This document shows, one piece after another, positions 13,154 through 21,499 of a stretch of DNA of 64,000 nt. The notes below the pieces were generated by a model. It saw only the letters and a program-made list of their open reading frames with translations, did not search any database and was not told where the DNA came from. Source of the DNA: Pyramidobacter sp. YE332 (GTDB lineage: Bacteria > Synergistota > Synergistia > Synergistales > Dethiosulfovibrionaceae); the NCBI RefSeq assembly GCF_033060595.1, contig NZ_CP133038.1, positions 2,294,001-2,358,000 on the forward strand. Direction: 5' to 3'. The position numbers were made by a program, and so were the translations under genes. Numbering within the stretch: the first letter of the stretch is position 1; each line of letters opens with the position of its first letter.

Positions 13154-14619
13154 AACCGCACCCTCTTTTCTTCGGCATTTGCCGCTTCAAGTATAACAGG
13201 ATTTCCGGCGGAAAGCCCCGAGGCGATGAAAAAACGGCCGTCCTCGATGGGCTTTCCGGTGACGCTGCGGAAGACGAGCCGGTCGCCGACCAGCTCGAAA
13301 ACGCCGTAGGTACCGTGGCGGATCGTCACCGCCGAGTCCGGCACCACCAGCCCCGCATCCTCGTCGGAACAGACGAGGAAGTCCACCTCGCGCGACAGCG
13401 CCATGTCCATGGGGAAATAGGGCATGTCGAGCGCCACTTTGGCGCGCTCGTCGCCGTACTTCACGTACACGCGCACGCGCGCCGTCCACTTCGGCCCCTT
13501 CGACTCGCGGCGGATGGAGATGGAACCGCGCTCCAGTCCGGCCCGCAGCCGGTCGGTCAGATCAAGGTAAAAGATCGCGCGCGGCTCCTGAGGCAGGTAG
13601 ATCAGTTTGCCCACCGCGCGGACGGCCGTGTCGAGCGGCTTCAGATCCTCGACCCAGCGCAGCTCCGGCGCTTTGGGGAGCAAGCCGGAACCGAGCCACA
13701 GCGTCGGATAATCCCAGTGGTCTTCCGCGCCGTCGATGGCCGGCAAAAAGTACCCCCGCGCCGGCGTGCGGATCGCGATCGTGCGTCCGCGCGTCAATAC
13801 GGTCGCCACCACTTCGTCGTCGGCCACGGCCGCTGCTTTGCCGCCGTAAGCCAGCTGCACCGTGCCGCCCGACGGAGCGGTGAGCACCTTCTCATGCCAG
13901 AGCAGCAGCGCGTGAACCGGCTGCTCTTCTTCGTAGAAATAGGGCTGAGGCGTGAACAGCGGCGGCATGGCCTCTTCCGCGCTCTGTCTGGCCCACAAAA
14001 AATAGAATCCGGCGGCCAGCGTGCAGATGCCGGTTGCCAGGACGACGCGCAGGAAACGCACGGGCCACGGCTCTTTCGCGTGGGGCTGATCCTCCGGCAT
14101 TCGCCGCGAAGGAGGAACGTTCCCGGCTGCAGCGAGTTTCTCCTCCGCGCGTTTCGTCCCGAGAGGAGAGAGAGGCTGCGGGACCGTTTTCCCTGCATCC
14201 GCCCTCGCAGAACGGGGCGGTTCCTCCGCGCGCCGCCCGGCAGGCCATGAAACTCCGCCGCGCTCCGGCGCTTCCGTCTCCGCCGGACGGGAAGGGCGAC
14301 GGCTGATCTGCCCGCTCGCCGCGCCGCTTTCATGCAGGTCCGGCAGCCTCACGGAACGCTGCGAACGCGGACGTATGGGCCATTTGAGCTTGCCGCGCCC
14401 GGACGGGGCCGAACCGTCAGAAACGTCCTGCGCCGGCGCCTCCGACGCCATGCTCTTTCCCGGCGCAGCGCCGCTCAGATCGGGCCTCCGCCGCGGACGC
14501 CGCGGCCATGTTACGGCGCCTCCCGTCGATGCGGGCGCGGCGGTCCCTTTCCCTTCCGCCGGCACGCGTTCCGTTTTTTCGCGTGTCTGTTTCGTTGATT
14601 TTACGTCATGTCGTCCCAT
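13147..14619 (-). CDS. HlyD-like single-pass membrane protein of the sepF cluster
   Basis: 490 aa from the ATG at 14617-14619, chosen because GGAGG lies 7 nt upstream; the frame is open further to 14748 but without a ribosome site. Residues about 1-185 are low-complexity, Arg/Pro/Ser-rich and cytoplasmic by inference. One membrane helix follows (VRFLRVVLATGICTLAAGFYF). The C-terminal ~270 residues contain HlyD/barrel-sandwich features: EKVLTAPSGGTVQLAYG, ARGYF and VVPDSAVTIRHGTYGVFELV. It resembles the HlyD-like proteins next to yggS-sepF in some Firmicutes. Its function is unknown to me; a cell-envelope or division-linked role is inference only. First gene of the operon. Confidence 0.6.
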   Translation of the reverse strand: MGRHDVKSTKQTREKTERVPAEGKGTAAPASTGGAVTWPRRPRRRPDLSGAAPGKSMASEAPAQDVSDGSAPSGRGKLKWPIRPRSQRSVRLPDLHESGAASGQISRRPSRPAETEAPERGGVSWPAGRRAEEPPRSARADAGKTVPQPLSPLGTKRAEEKLAAAGNVPPSRRMPEDQPHAKEPWPVRFLRVVLATGICTLAAGFYFLWARQSAEEAMPPLFTPQPYFYEEEQPVHALLLWHEKVLTAPSGGTVQLAYGGKAAAVADDEVVATVLTRGRTIAIRTPARGYFLPAIDGAEDHWDYPTLWLGSGLLPKAPELRWVEDLKPLDTAVRAVGKLIYLPQEPRAIFYLDLTDRLRAGLERGSISIRRESKGPKWTARVRVYVKYGDERAKVALDMPYFPMDMALSREVDFLVCSDEDAGLVVPDSAVTIRHGTYGVFELVGDRLVFRSVTGKPIEDGRFFIASGLSAGNPVILEAANAEEKRVRLW

Positions 14620-14776
14620 TGCCGCGCCTCCGCACTCAACTATCGCTCCGATCAGTTTTTTATTGTAGCGCAAAACGTCAAAAATTTGGAGATGGCAACG
14701 AGACGCCGCATCGTTTTGGCCGTGGAAAATTTCTTTTTTCGCGGACATCCCCGCTTCATGGCGGCCGTTCTTATGC

Positions 14777-14820
14777 TATAGTATGGAAAATTCTCGAGAA
14801 GAAAAGGGGACTTCGCCGTG
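14777..14820 (+). promoter_or_regulatory. Extended -10 promoter and RBS deciding a GTG start
   Basis: TGC-TATAGT (14774-14782) forms an extended -10 with a poor -35. AGGGGA at 14804-14809 sits 8 nt before the GTG at 14818, which is taken as the start of the ligase-like gene. Confidence 0.5.
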
Positions 14821-16632
14821 GAACTGCACGATGCTTCGCCGCCGCACGCCGTGCCGGAGACCGCGCCCGACGCCGGGGATTCTTTCCGCAGCGCGCTGTT
14901 CTTCCTGCTTTTTGCGGTCAGCCTGACGCTGCCGAACCTGGTGTATTCGGGCACTTCGTTCTTTCAGACGCTGCACCTGATGAAGTGGTGCTTCGCGCTG
15001 GTCCCCGTCGGTCTGCTGGCGCTCTGCGCGGGCGGCCCGGCGCTGCTCGACGGCAGGCGCGGGCCGCTGCGCCTCGACGTCATGGGGCTTTACTGGCTGC
15101 TCTTCATGGTTTTCGTGACGCTGCAGCCGCGCTGGGTACCGCTTCGCTCCGTGCCCGGCTGGCAGCGCGAGTGGTTCTTTTTCGCCGGCTGCGTCGTCTT
15201 CTATCTGGCGGCGTTCTCCTTTTTCAAGGAAGGCTGGCTGCGTCCGATCCTCTGGCTGGCGGCGCTGAACGCCACGATCAACGGGATTTTCGCCGAGCTG
15301 CAGGTACGCGGCCTCGTCGCGCCGCTCCGGGGCCTGAAGCTGGTCATGCAGACGCCGGGGCACTACATCGGCAACACGGGACAGCAGAACATGCTCGCGC
15401 TGTGGCTGGCGATGGCGCTGTTCTCGTCGTTGTTCCTCTTCGTCAGCTACGGCGGTCTTTTCGCCAAAAATCTCCGGAACAGGATCATGATCGCCGGCAA
15501 TCTGCTCTTCTACGTGGTCATGTCGTGGTGCCTGATCCGTTCCACAAGCCGCTCGGGGATCCTCGCGTTCTGGGTGGGGGCGCTGGCGATGGCGCTGCTG
15601 ATCTTCTTCACCTCGCGCGACCGCGGCCAGCTCAAACGCGTCGCCCTCGGCATCGCCCTGTTCTTCGCCGTGCTGGCCGTGTTCATCCTCGCCGACACGG
15701 GGCGGGGCTTCGACTTTTTGCTGAAGACGCGCGACATGATCAAAAATATCGCCGACGTCGCCGCCCGCCGGGAAATCTGGCAAACGTCGTGGCAGGTCGG
15801 CGCGTTTCGGCCGCTGACCGGCGTCGGCCTGGGGCAGTTCAAATGGTACTATCTTCAGGGGCAGCGCGCCGCCATGACGCTCGATCCCACCATGAAATGG
15901 CAGTTCACCTACTGGGCGCACAACGAAATCCTGCAGTGGTTCTGCGAGTTCGGCCTGTGGGGCGTTCTGTCGCTGCTGCTGGCCGCCCTGCTCTGGCTGG
16001 CGGCGTTGTGCCGCTGCGTGCGCCGCCGCCGCGGCCGCCGGCTGCCCATGGAGTTCCTCTGGGGAAGTTCGTTCCTGTTCCTGGTCTGGTTCGACGCGCT
16101 CTGGACGCGCCCGTTCCACCGCATCGAAAACTCGCTCTGGGTCGCTCTCGCTTTCGCGCTTTGCAGCCGCCACCTTTTCCGGGGCGAAGAGGGCGCGTTC
16201 GCGCCGAAGAAATTGCCTTCGCTGTTCTACCGCCTGACGGGCGCCTTCATGCTCGCCGCGGCCGTGGGCGGATTCTGGTTCGGCATCGACGGCATCCGCG
16301 CCGACTTGCTGCTGCGCCGCGCCGAGAGCTTCACCGACGACGTGGAGGAAAAAGTCCGGCTCATGAACATCGCCCGTCACAGTCCGATGGTGCGCGACCT
16401 GGCGGAGCACGAGCTGGCTATGTTGCGCCTCCGCCTGGGCGAAAAGCTCGGCGACCGCGGGATCATCGCCGACGGCCTCAATCAGCTGATCGCCTGCTTC
16501 GTTCAGCAGCCCACGGCGCAGGACTTCGCCACGCTGATGGACTACGCGCGTCGGTCCAATATCGTCCCGCTGCTTGAATTTCTCGAACCGTACGCCCCGC
16601 CGGCGCCGTCTGCGGGCGCAGCGGCAGGCTGA
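14818..16632 (+). CDS. O-antigen ligase / Wzy-type polymerase family membrane protein
   Basis: 604 aa with about twelve hydrophobic segments across residues 25-500. A Wzy_C-type region includes IRSTSRSGILAFWVGALAMA (about 239-258) and a large extracytoplasmic loop with TGVGLGQFKWYY and YWAHNEILQWFCEFGLWG. These features match O-antigen ligase-like proteins, which join glycan to lipid A core or polymerise it at the periplasmic face. The C-terminal ~100 residues look soluble and helical, possibly TPR-like. No glycosyltransferase neighbours are in view, so the substrate cannot be named. Ends at the bidirectional terminator 16664-16703. Confidence 0.75.
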   Translation: MELHDASPPHAVPETAPDAGDSFRSALFFLLFAVSLTLPNLVYSGTSFFQTLHLMKWCFALVPVGLLALCAGGPALLDGRRGPLRLDVMGLYWLLFMVFVTLQPRWVPLRSVPGWQREWFFFAGCVVFYLAAFSFFKEGWLRPILWLAALNATINGIFAELQVRGLVAPLRGLKLVMQTPGHYIGNTGQQNMLALWLAMALFSSLFLFVSYGGLFAKNLRNRIMIAGNLLFYVVMSWCLIRSTSRSGILAFWVGALAMALLIFFTSRDRGQLKRVALGIALFFAVLAVFILADTGRGFDFLLKTRDMIKNIADVAARREIWQTSWQVGAFRPLTGVGLGQFKWYYLQGQRAAMTLDPTMKWQFTYWAHNEILQWFCEFGLWGVLSLLLAALLWLAALCRCVRRRRGRRLPMEFLWGSSFLFLVWFDALWTRPFHRIENSLWVALAFALCSRHLFRGEEGAFAPKKLPSLFYRLTGAFMLAAAVGGFWFGIDGIRADLLLRRAESFTDDVEEKVRLMNIARHSPMVRDLAEHELAMLRLRLGEKLGDRGIIADGLNQLIACFVQQPTAQDFATLMDYARRSNIVPLLEFLEPYAPPAPSAGAAAG

Positions 16633-16663
16633 TTTTCTGCCGTCCACATGGATATATTTCGTA

Positions 16664-16703
16664 CAAAAAAATCCTGAGCCGGAAAATCGGCTCAGGATTT
16701 TTT
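16664..16703. terminator. Bidirectional terminator, O-antigen ligase / hydE
   Basis: AAAAAATCCTGAGCC (16666-16680) pairs with GGCTCAGGATTTTTT (16689-16703) around GGAAAATC. T-runs on both strands serve both converging genes; it overlaps the last codons of hydE. Confidence 0.85.
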
Positions 16704-17765
16704 GCAGCGCGGCGGGAAGCCATAGGCGTCGCCGCGGCCGACCGCCAGACGGCGGCCGATGTTTTTCATGCGCAGGGCGAGGACGCCTCGGCCTTCGGCG
16801 GCTTCTTCGCCGGTGCAGATCTTGCGGTCGTAGAGGGCGTAATCCCGGCGCACGGCCGGCGGCGAAAGGTTGGGCATGACGACGTTGGCTCCGGCCAAAA
16901 TCCCCAGCTCGCGCCCGTCCGCCGCGATCGTGCCCAGCGCCGTGGTGGCGGGAATCAGGGCTTTGGGAAAAAACAGGCGCAGCAGCGACAGGCACAGCAG
17001 CGTCAGTTCCAGCGTGCCCGCCGGCGCGTGACCGAAAGGCGTGTCGCGCTGGGGGATGAAGGGGCCGACGCCGATCATCTGCGGCTGCAGTTCCTTCATG
17101 AACTGAAAGTCGGCGGCGAGGTGCGCGGGCCTCTGCCCGGGCGAACCGACCATGAACCCGGCGCCGACCTGGTAGCCGAGGCGTTTCAGCGTCCACAGAC
17201 AGCGCCTGCGGTTTTCCGGGCGCTGCCGCAGCGGGTGGAGCATACGGTAATGTCCGTCGCAGGCCGTCTCGTGGCGCAGCAGATAGCGTTCGGCGCCGGC
17301 CTCGAAAAACATCCGATAGGCTTCGTCGCTGCACTCGCCCACCGAAAGCGTCACGGCGCAGTCGGGGAACTCGCGGCGGACGGAAGCCACGAGCGACGCG
17401 ATGCGCTCGGGCGGATACTGCGGATCCTCGCCGCCCTGCAGCACGAACGTGCGAAATCCCCAATCGTAGCCCTGCCGGCAGCAGCCGAGGATCTCCTCTT
17501 CGCCGAGGCGGTAGCGCCGCACGGCGCCGTTGCCGCGGCGGATGCCGCAATAATAGCAGTCGTTGCGGCACTCGTTGGTGAACTCGATCAGGCCGCGCAC
17601 GTACACCTCGTCGCCGTAATAGGCGCGGCACAGCGCCTGCGCCGCGCCTGCCAGCGTGCGGCGCAGCTCGGGCGAGTTGTTTTCGAGCAACGTCTGCAGA
17701 TCCCGTGGCGGCAGATCGTGTTCCGCGATCAGGTGCGCCGCGAGCGTTCGGATTTTGTCGTCCAT
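16692..17765 (-). CDS. hydE: [FeFe]-hydrogenase maturase HydE-like radical SAM protein
   Basis: 357 aa from the ATG at 17763-17765; the frame runs to 17849, but that would overlap the upstream gene and exceed the usual ~350 aa. The radical SAM cluster motif is C66-R-N-D-C70-Y-Y-C73 in FTNECRNDCYYCGIRRGN, typical of HydE. Further features are LQGGEDPQ, the GAERYLLRHET region and GAGFMVGSPGQ. HydE helps build the organic ligand set of the [FeFe]-hydrogenase H-cluster. HydF and HydG are not in the window. The Shine-Dalgarno is weak, so the start is uncertain. A closely related methylornithine synthase-type (PylB) protein is a less likely alternative. Confidence 0.8.
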   Translation of the reverse strand: MDDKIRTLAAHLIAEHDLPPRDLQTLLENNSPELRRTLAGAAQALCRAYYGDEVYVRGLIEFTNECRNDCYYCGIRRGNGAVRRYRLGEEEILGCCRQGYDWGFRTFVLQGGEDPQYPPERIASLVASVRREFPDCAVTLSVGECSDEAYRMFFEAGAERYLLRHETACDGHYRMLHPLRQRPENRRRCLWTLKRLGYQVGAGFMVGSPGQRPAHLAADFQFMKELQPQMIGVGPFIPQRDTPFGHAPAGTLELTLLCLSLLRLFFPKALIPATTALGTIAADGRELGILAGANVVMPNLSPPAVRRDYALYDRKICTGEEAAEGRGVLALRMKNIGRRLAVGRGDAYGFPPRCKKS

Positions 17766-17799
17766 GGCAGATTCTTTTCCGGCTCCCGACATCTGCCGG

Positions 17800-18126
17800 T
17801 CAAAGCTCCCGTCCGGCGCGCCGGGAGGAAACCGCCTCTTCTTCTCCAACCGCGCGAACGGGACGGTGTCGAACCGAATAGGGATTCTTGTTGGGGCGTT
17901 CCGGCTCGGGAGCGTCGATGGCCCGCTTCATGACGGCCATCGCCAGCGACGAAAGCGCCAGCGGGAAAATCCACAGCCCCAGCAGTCCCCAGAACCAGCG
18001 CAGCGAAATCCCCGCCCAGTGATGGAGCGCCAGCGCGATCCAGGCGGGCGCCGACCACTCGGCGCTGAGCGCCAGCGATACCAGCAGCCCTGACCAGAAA
18101 CCGTCCTGTTGCCGTTTTTTTGCCAC
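17800..18126 (-). CDS. Small membrane protein of unknown function
   Basis: 108 aa. Two hydrophobic segments (about 13-37 and 43-66) are joined by a short loop; the C terminus is basic and Pro-rich. The gene is 34 nt upstream of hydE in the same direction and probably co-transcribed. I do not recognise a family. GC content and codon use match its neighbours, and the two membrane helices argue that it is real. Confidence 0.6.
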   Translation of the reverse strand: MAKKRQQDGFWSGLLVSLALSAEWSAPAWIALALHHWAGISLRWFWGLLGLWIFPLALSSLAMAVMKRAIDAPEPERPNKNPYSVRHRPVRAVGEEEAVSSRRAGREL

Positions 18127-18372
18127 CGTCCCCCGCCCCTTTCCGGCGGACTCTCCCTCCGCCGGCGAACATTATAACAATCCGGCCGACGGCGGACAAG
18201 CATACGGCAACAGGAACGCCGGCGCCCATGCCTCGAAAATTCCCCCCAACGATTCGTTCGCCGGCCGTCCCCGGTCAGAAGGCGATCCTGATATTTATTG
18301 CATACAAAAAACGACAAATCATATTTTATGCTTAATTTTGAACAGGAAAAATATTTCATCTCCGATTCTCTA

Positions 18373-18420
18373 TAGTCAGAGTTAAAATTATTTTGTATAA
18401 TCCAATTATGCACTATTGGA
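18373..18420 (+). promoter_or_regulatory. Aminotransferase promoter with dyad overlapping the start region
   Basis: -35 TAGTCA (18373-18378), 17 bp, -10 TATAAT (18396-18401). TCCAAT-8-ATTGGA (18401-18420) is a palindrome just downstream of the -10, a plausible operator. The AT-rich 18290-18372 stretch upstream has no gene, nor does the leader 18421-18518. Confidence 0.6.
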
Positions 18421-18518
18421 GCTAAGGTCCCGAGAACTTTTCTCCGCCGGAGCGCAAATGAATCGGCTCTCGCGCCGCAGGCATGAGAGCGAAATTTTTG
18501 AGGAGGTGTTTTTTCATC

Positions 18519-19751
18519 ATGAGCAGCACTTGGAATGGCAATTTCAGCTACAAAGCAATGCACACGCGTCCTTCTCCCGTCCGCGAGATCCTCGCGGTCA
18601 TCAAAAAGCCCGGCATGATCTCCTTCGCCGGCGGCATGCCCGCGCCCGAGGTCTTTCCCGTCAACGAGTTCTACGAGAGCGCGCACCTGCTTAAGGACAA
18701 CGGCACCGAACTGCTCCAGTACGGCACCACCGACGGCAACCCGGCGCTGCGCGAGTTCCTGATCGACTTCATGGAGCCGCGCCTTGGGCGCAAGGTCGGC
18801 CTGGATCAGATTTTCGTGACCACCGGTTCGCAGCAGGCGCTCGACCTGTTCTCCTGGGCCATGCTCGATCCCGGCGACGTCATCATCACCGAAGATCCGT
18901 CCTATATGGCCGCCATCACCGTGTTCATGAATCACGGCGGCGTGTGCCGCGGCATTCCCTGCGACGCCGACGGCCTTCAGGTCGAAAAGGTGCCCGCTCT
19001 GATCGAGTCGCTGCGCGCCGAGGGCAAAAAGGTCAAGTTCCTCTACACCATCGTCAACTTTCAGAATCCCGGCGGCATGACCATGAGCGTCGAAAAACGC
19101 AAGAAGCTGGCGGCCATCGCCGAGGAATACGACATCGGCATTTTCGAGGACGATCCTTACGGCTACGTGCGCTACGAAGGCGAGCACCTGCCCTCCATCT
19201 TCTCGTTCGACACGGTCGGCAACGTGATCTATGCCGGTTCGTTCTCCAAAATCCTGGCGCCCGGCACGCGCACGGGCTGGGTCATCGGCGATCCCGCCAT
19301 CGTCCGCAAGATGTGCGTCTTCAAACAGAGCACCGATCTCTGCTCCAGCTCCGTCGATCAGGCCCTGATCGCCGAGTATTGCCAAAAAGGACACCTTGTC
19401 AGGCATCTGCCCAAAATCATCGACAACTACCGCAAGCGCCGCGATTCCATGGAAGAGAGCATGAAGCGCCATCTGGCGCCTCTCGGCGTCACGTGGGTCA
19501 AGCCTCAGGGCGGCTTCTTCTACTGGATCAACGTGCCCGGCGTCAACACCGACGAACTGATGAAGCGCGCGCTCGACAAGAAGGTCGCCTTCATCCAGGG
19601 TTCCGCCTTCGCCGTCGAGCCCGGCGCCTGCATCAACAACGCCCGTTTGAACTACACCTACTGCTCGCCCGAGGTCATCGAAGAGGGCATCGCTCGCATC
19701 GCCGCGGCCATCCAGGAGATGAAGGCCGAAGCCGAAGGGATCAAAGCGTAG
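18519..19751 (+). CDS. PLP-dependent class I/II aminotransferase (2-aminoadipate / MocR-like fold type I)
   Basis: 410 aa. ATG at 18519 follows AGGAGG (18501-18506). Features: FAGGMPAPEVFP (about 33-44), LQYGTTDGNPALREFL, TTGSQQALDL, the aspartate/tyrosine segment and the PLP lysine in GSFSKILAPGTRTGW (about residue 240). This pattern fits the LysN/2-aminoadipate transaminase and multi-substrate aromatic/branched aminotransferase group. The amino-acid substrate cannot be read from sequence. It stands alone between its own promoter and the terminator at 19782-19807; the DUF3798 gene downstream may be functionally linked. Confidence 0.85.
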   Translation: MSSTWNGNFSYKAMHTRPSPVREILAVIKKPGMISFAGGMPAPEVFPVNEFYESAHLLKDNGTELLQYGTTDGNPALREFLIDFMEPRLGRKVGLDQIFVTTGSQQALDLFSWAMLDPGDVIITEDPSYMAAITVFMNHGGVCRGIPCDADGLQVEKVPALIESLRAEGKKVKFLYTIVNFQNPGGMTMSVEKRKKLAAIAEEYDIGIFEDDPYGYVRYEGEHLPSIFSFDTVGNVIYAGSFSKILAPGTRTGWVIGDPAIVRKMCVFKQSTDLCSSSVDQALIAEYCQKGHLVRHLPKIIDNYRKRRDSMEESMKRHLAPLGVTWVKPQGGFFYWINVPGVNTDELMKRALDKKVAFIQGSAFAVEPGACINNARLNYTYCSPEVIEEGIARIAAAIQEMKAEAEGIKA

Positions 19752-19781
19752 TTCTTCGTAAATCATTCGTAAATCATATGG

Positions 19782-19807
19782 GGAGGGGAATTTCCCCTCC
19801 TTTTTTT
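19782..19807 (+). terminator. Intrinsic terminator after the aminotransferase
   Basis: GGAGGGG-AATTT-CCCCTCC (19782-19800) followed by T7. The 19808-20003 stretch downstream holds no gene that I can support. Confidence 0.85.
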
Positions 19808-20017
19808 GAAAAGAAGTTTGGAGTTTTTCGTAGGCTGCGCGCTCCGGTTCGCCTACCCCGAAAGCGAATGGAAAGCGTTCGATGCCATCATCGCGGATAC
19901 GGCCGCATCGTTCAAGATCCCGCCGGCGAACTGGAAGTTCCCGGCAGAGCCCCATTCCCCCGCCGTGCGACGGGGGAAGCTCCGAATAGAATATTCCCAC
20001 TCCAGGAGGGATACATC

Positions 20018-21223
20018 ATGCGCAAATCTCTGACGGCACTTTTGGCGGCGGCGTTCCTGTGCGCGGCCGGTACGGCTTTCGCGGCGGCGCCGTTCCACAT
20101 CGGCGTCTGCACCGAGACCGTCTCGCAGGCGGAGGACAACCTGCGCGGCGCCGAGGAACTGATCCGCCGTTACGGCGACGTGGCCGACGGCGGCTACATC
20201 AAGCACGTGACGATGCCGGACAACTTCATGGCCGAGATGGAGACTACCATCAGCCAGATCGCGGCCTTCGCCGACGATCCGCTGATGAAGGTGGTCGTGG
20301 TCATGACGGCCGTGCCCGGTACGACCGAGGCGTTCCGCCGCATCCGCGAGAAGCGTCCCGACATTTTGCTCTTCGCCGGCCAGCCGCAGGAGGATCCCGG
20401 CGTCATCGAGAGCATCGCCGATCTCGCCACCAACATCGACTCGATCACGCGCGGCTATCTGATCATCTACGGCGCCAAGAAGCTGGGCGCCACCGATTTC
20501 GTGCACATATCCTTCCCGCGCCACCTCAGCTCGGAACTCAAACTGCGCCGCTTCAACATCATGAAGGCGGCCTGCGAGGACATGGGCATCGCCTTTCATG
20601 CCGAGACGGCGCCCGATCCGATGAGCGACGTCGGCGTGGCCGGCGCGCAGCAGTTCATCCTCGAACACGTGCCCACGTGGCTTGACCGTTACGGCCAGAA
20701 GACGGCGTTCTTCTGCACCAACGACGCTCACACCGAGCCGCTGCTCAAGCAGATCGCCGCGCTCGGCGGCATTTTCGTCGAAGCCGACGTGCCTTCGCCG
20801 CTGATGGGCTATCCCGGCGCGCTGGGCCTGGATCTTTCCAGCGTGGCCGGAGATTTCCCCGCCATCCTCAAGCGCATCGAGGAGGAGGTCGTCAGGCGCG
20901 GCGGCGCGAAGCGCATGGGCACCTGGGCCTATTCCTCCGGCTTCACGGCCGTGGTCGGGCTCGCCGAGTACGGCAAAAAATGCGCGGAAGCCGGCGTCAG
21001 CGCCCAGAATTTCCGCCGCCAGTTCAAGGCCGACGACCTGTTCGCCGTTTACGCGGCCAACACGCCCGGCGCCAAGTGGAACGGATCTTACTACCGCGAC
21101 GCGCAGACGGGGCTGGAAAAGAAGAATCACCTGCTGGTCTATCAGGACACGTACGTGTTCGGCCAGGGCTACCTGGGCAACACCGAGCTGCCGATCCCCG
21201 AGAAATATCTCGCGATCAAATAA
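20018..21223 (+). CDS. DUF3798 family periplasmic binding-type protein
   Basis: 401 aa. AGGAGGG (20004-20010) precedes the ATG. A clear signal peptide runs MRKSLTALLAAAFLCAAGTA-FAA with cleavage near residue 24. The mature part reads like a type-1 periplasmic binding fold (FHIGVCTETVSQAEDNL; VVVVMTAVPGTTEAFRRI; TAFFCTNDAHTEPLLKQIA). DUF3798 proteins are, to my knowledge, frequent in Synergistota, and their ligand is unknown. No permease or ATPase genes are adjacent, so a transport role is only inferred. The proximity to an aminotransferase hints at amino-acid-related ligands, a weak argument. Confidence 0.8.
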   Translation: MRKSLTALLAAAFLCAAGTAFAAAPFHIGVCTETVSQAEDNLRGAEELIRRYGDVADGGYIKHVTMPDNFMAEMETTISQIAAFADDPLMKVVVVMTAVPGTTEAFRRIREKRPDILLFAGQPQEDPGVIESIADLATNIDSITRGYLIIYGAKKLGATDFVHISFPRHLSSELKLRRFNIMKAACEDMGIAFHAETAPDPMSDVGVAGAQQFILEHVPTWLDRYGQKTAFFCTNDAHTEPLLKQIAALGGIFVEADVPSPLMGYPGALGLDLSSVAGDFPAILKRIEEEVVRRGGAKRMGTWAYSSGFTAVVGLAEYGKKCAEAGVSAQNFRRQFKADDLFAVYAANTPGAKWNGSYYRDAQTGLEKKNHLLVYQDTYVFGQGYLGNTELPIPEKYLAIK

Positions 21224-21247
21224 GATCTCTTAAAAAGATCGCGCCGC

Positions 21248-21407
21248 AATACTGATTCTTTGCTAAAACGACGAATGTTCTCCAAGCCCCGGGGAAGATC
21301 TACAAAGCGAGTTGCGCAGGCCGCGCAGCGGTCGAGACAGTCCTGAGCGACTGGACTCCTTCGAAGAGCGAGGCAACTCGTTCGTCGTTTTCCACCAAGA
21401 GTCGGTA
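21248..21407 (+). repeat. MITE-like intergenic repeat, copy A
   Basis: About 160 bp. Termini are imperfect inverted repeats of about 27 bp (TACTGATTCTTTGC... at 21250; its complement ends near 21407), both reaching AAAACGACGAA. The core holds GCGCAGCGGTCGAGACAG, shared with copies B, E and F. Lies between the DUF3798 gene and brnQ. Confidence 0.75.
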
Positions 21408-21499
21408 GAGAAACTCGGACGTTTCCTCTCGAACTCCTTCCCCGTTCCCCCTCGCCCCAGGAGACTCGGAGATTGAAAGCCCCTAGGATGTGAGATCAT

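Noticed and set aside
14776-17631. 951-aa minus-strand frame opposite the O-antigen ligase and overlapping hydE
   Set aside because: The ligase on the other strand has clear membrane helices and the hydE frame has the CX3CX2C motif; the long frame is low-complexity.
19806-20033. 75-aa plus-strand frame before the DUF3798 gene
   Set aside because: Starts immediately after a terminator T-run, has no ribosome site and overlaps the start of the next gene.
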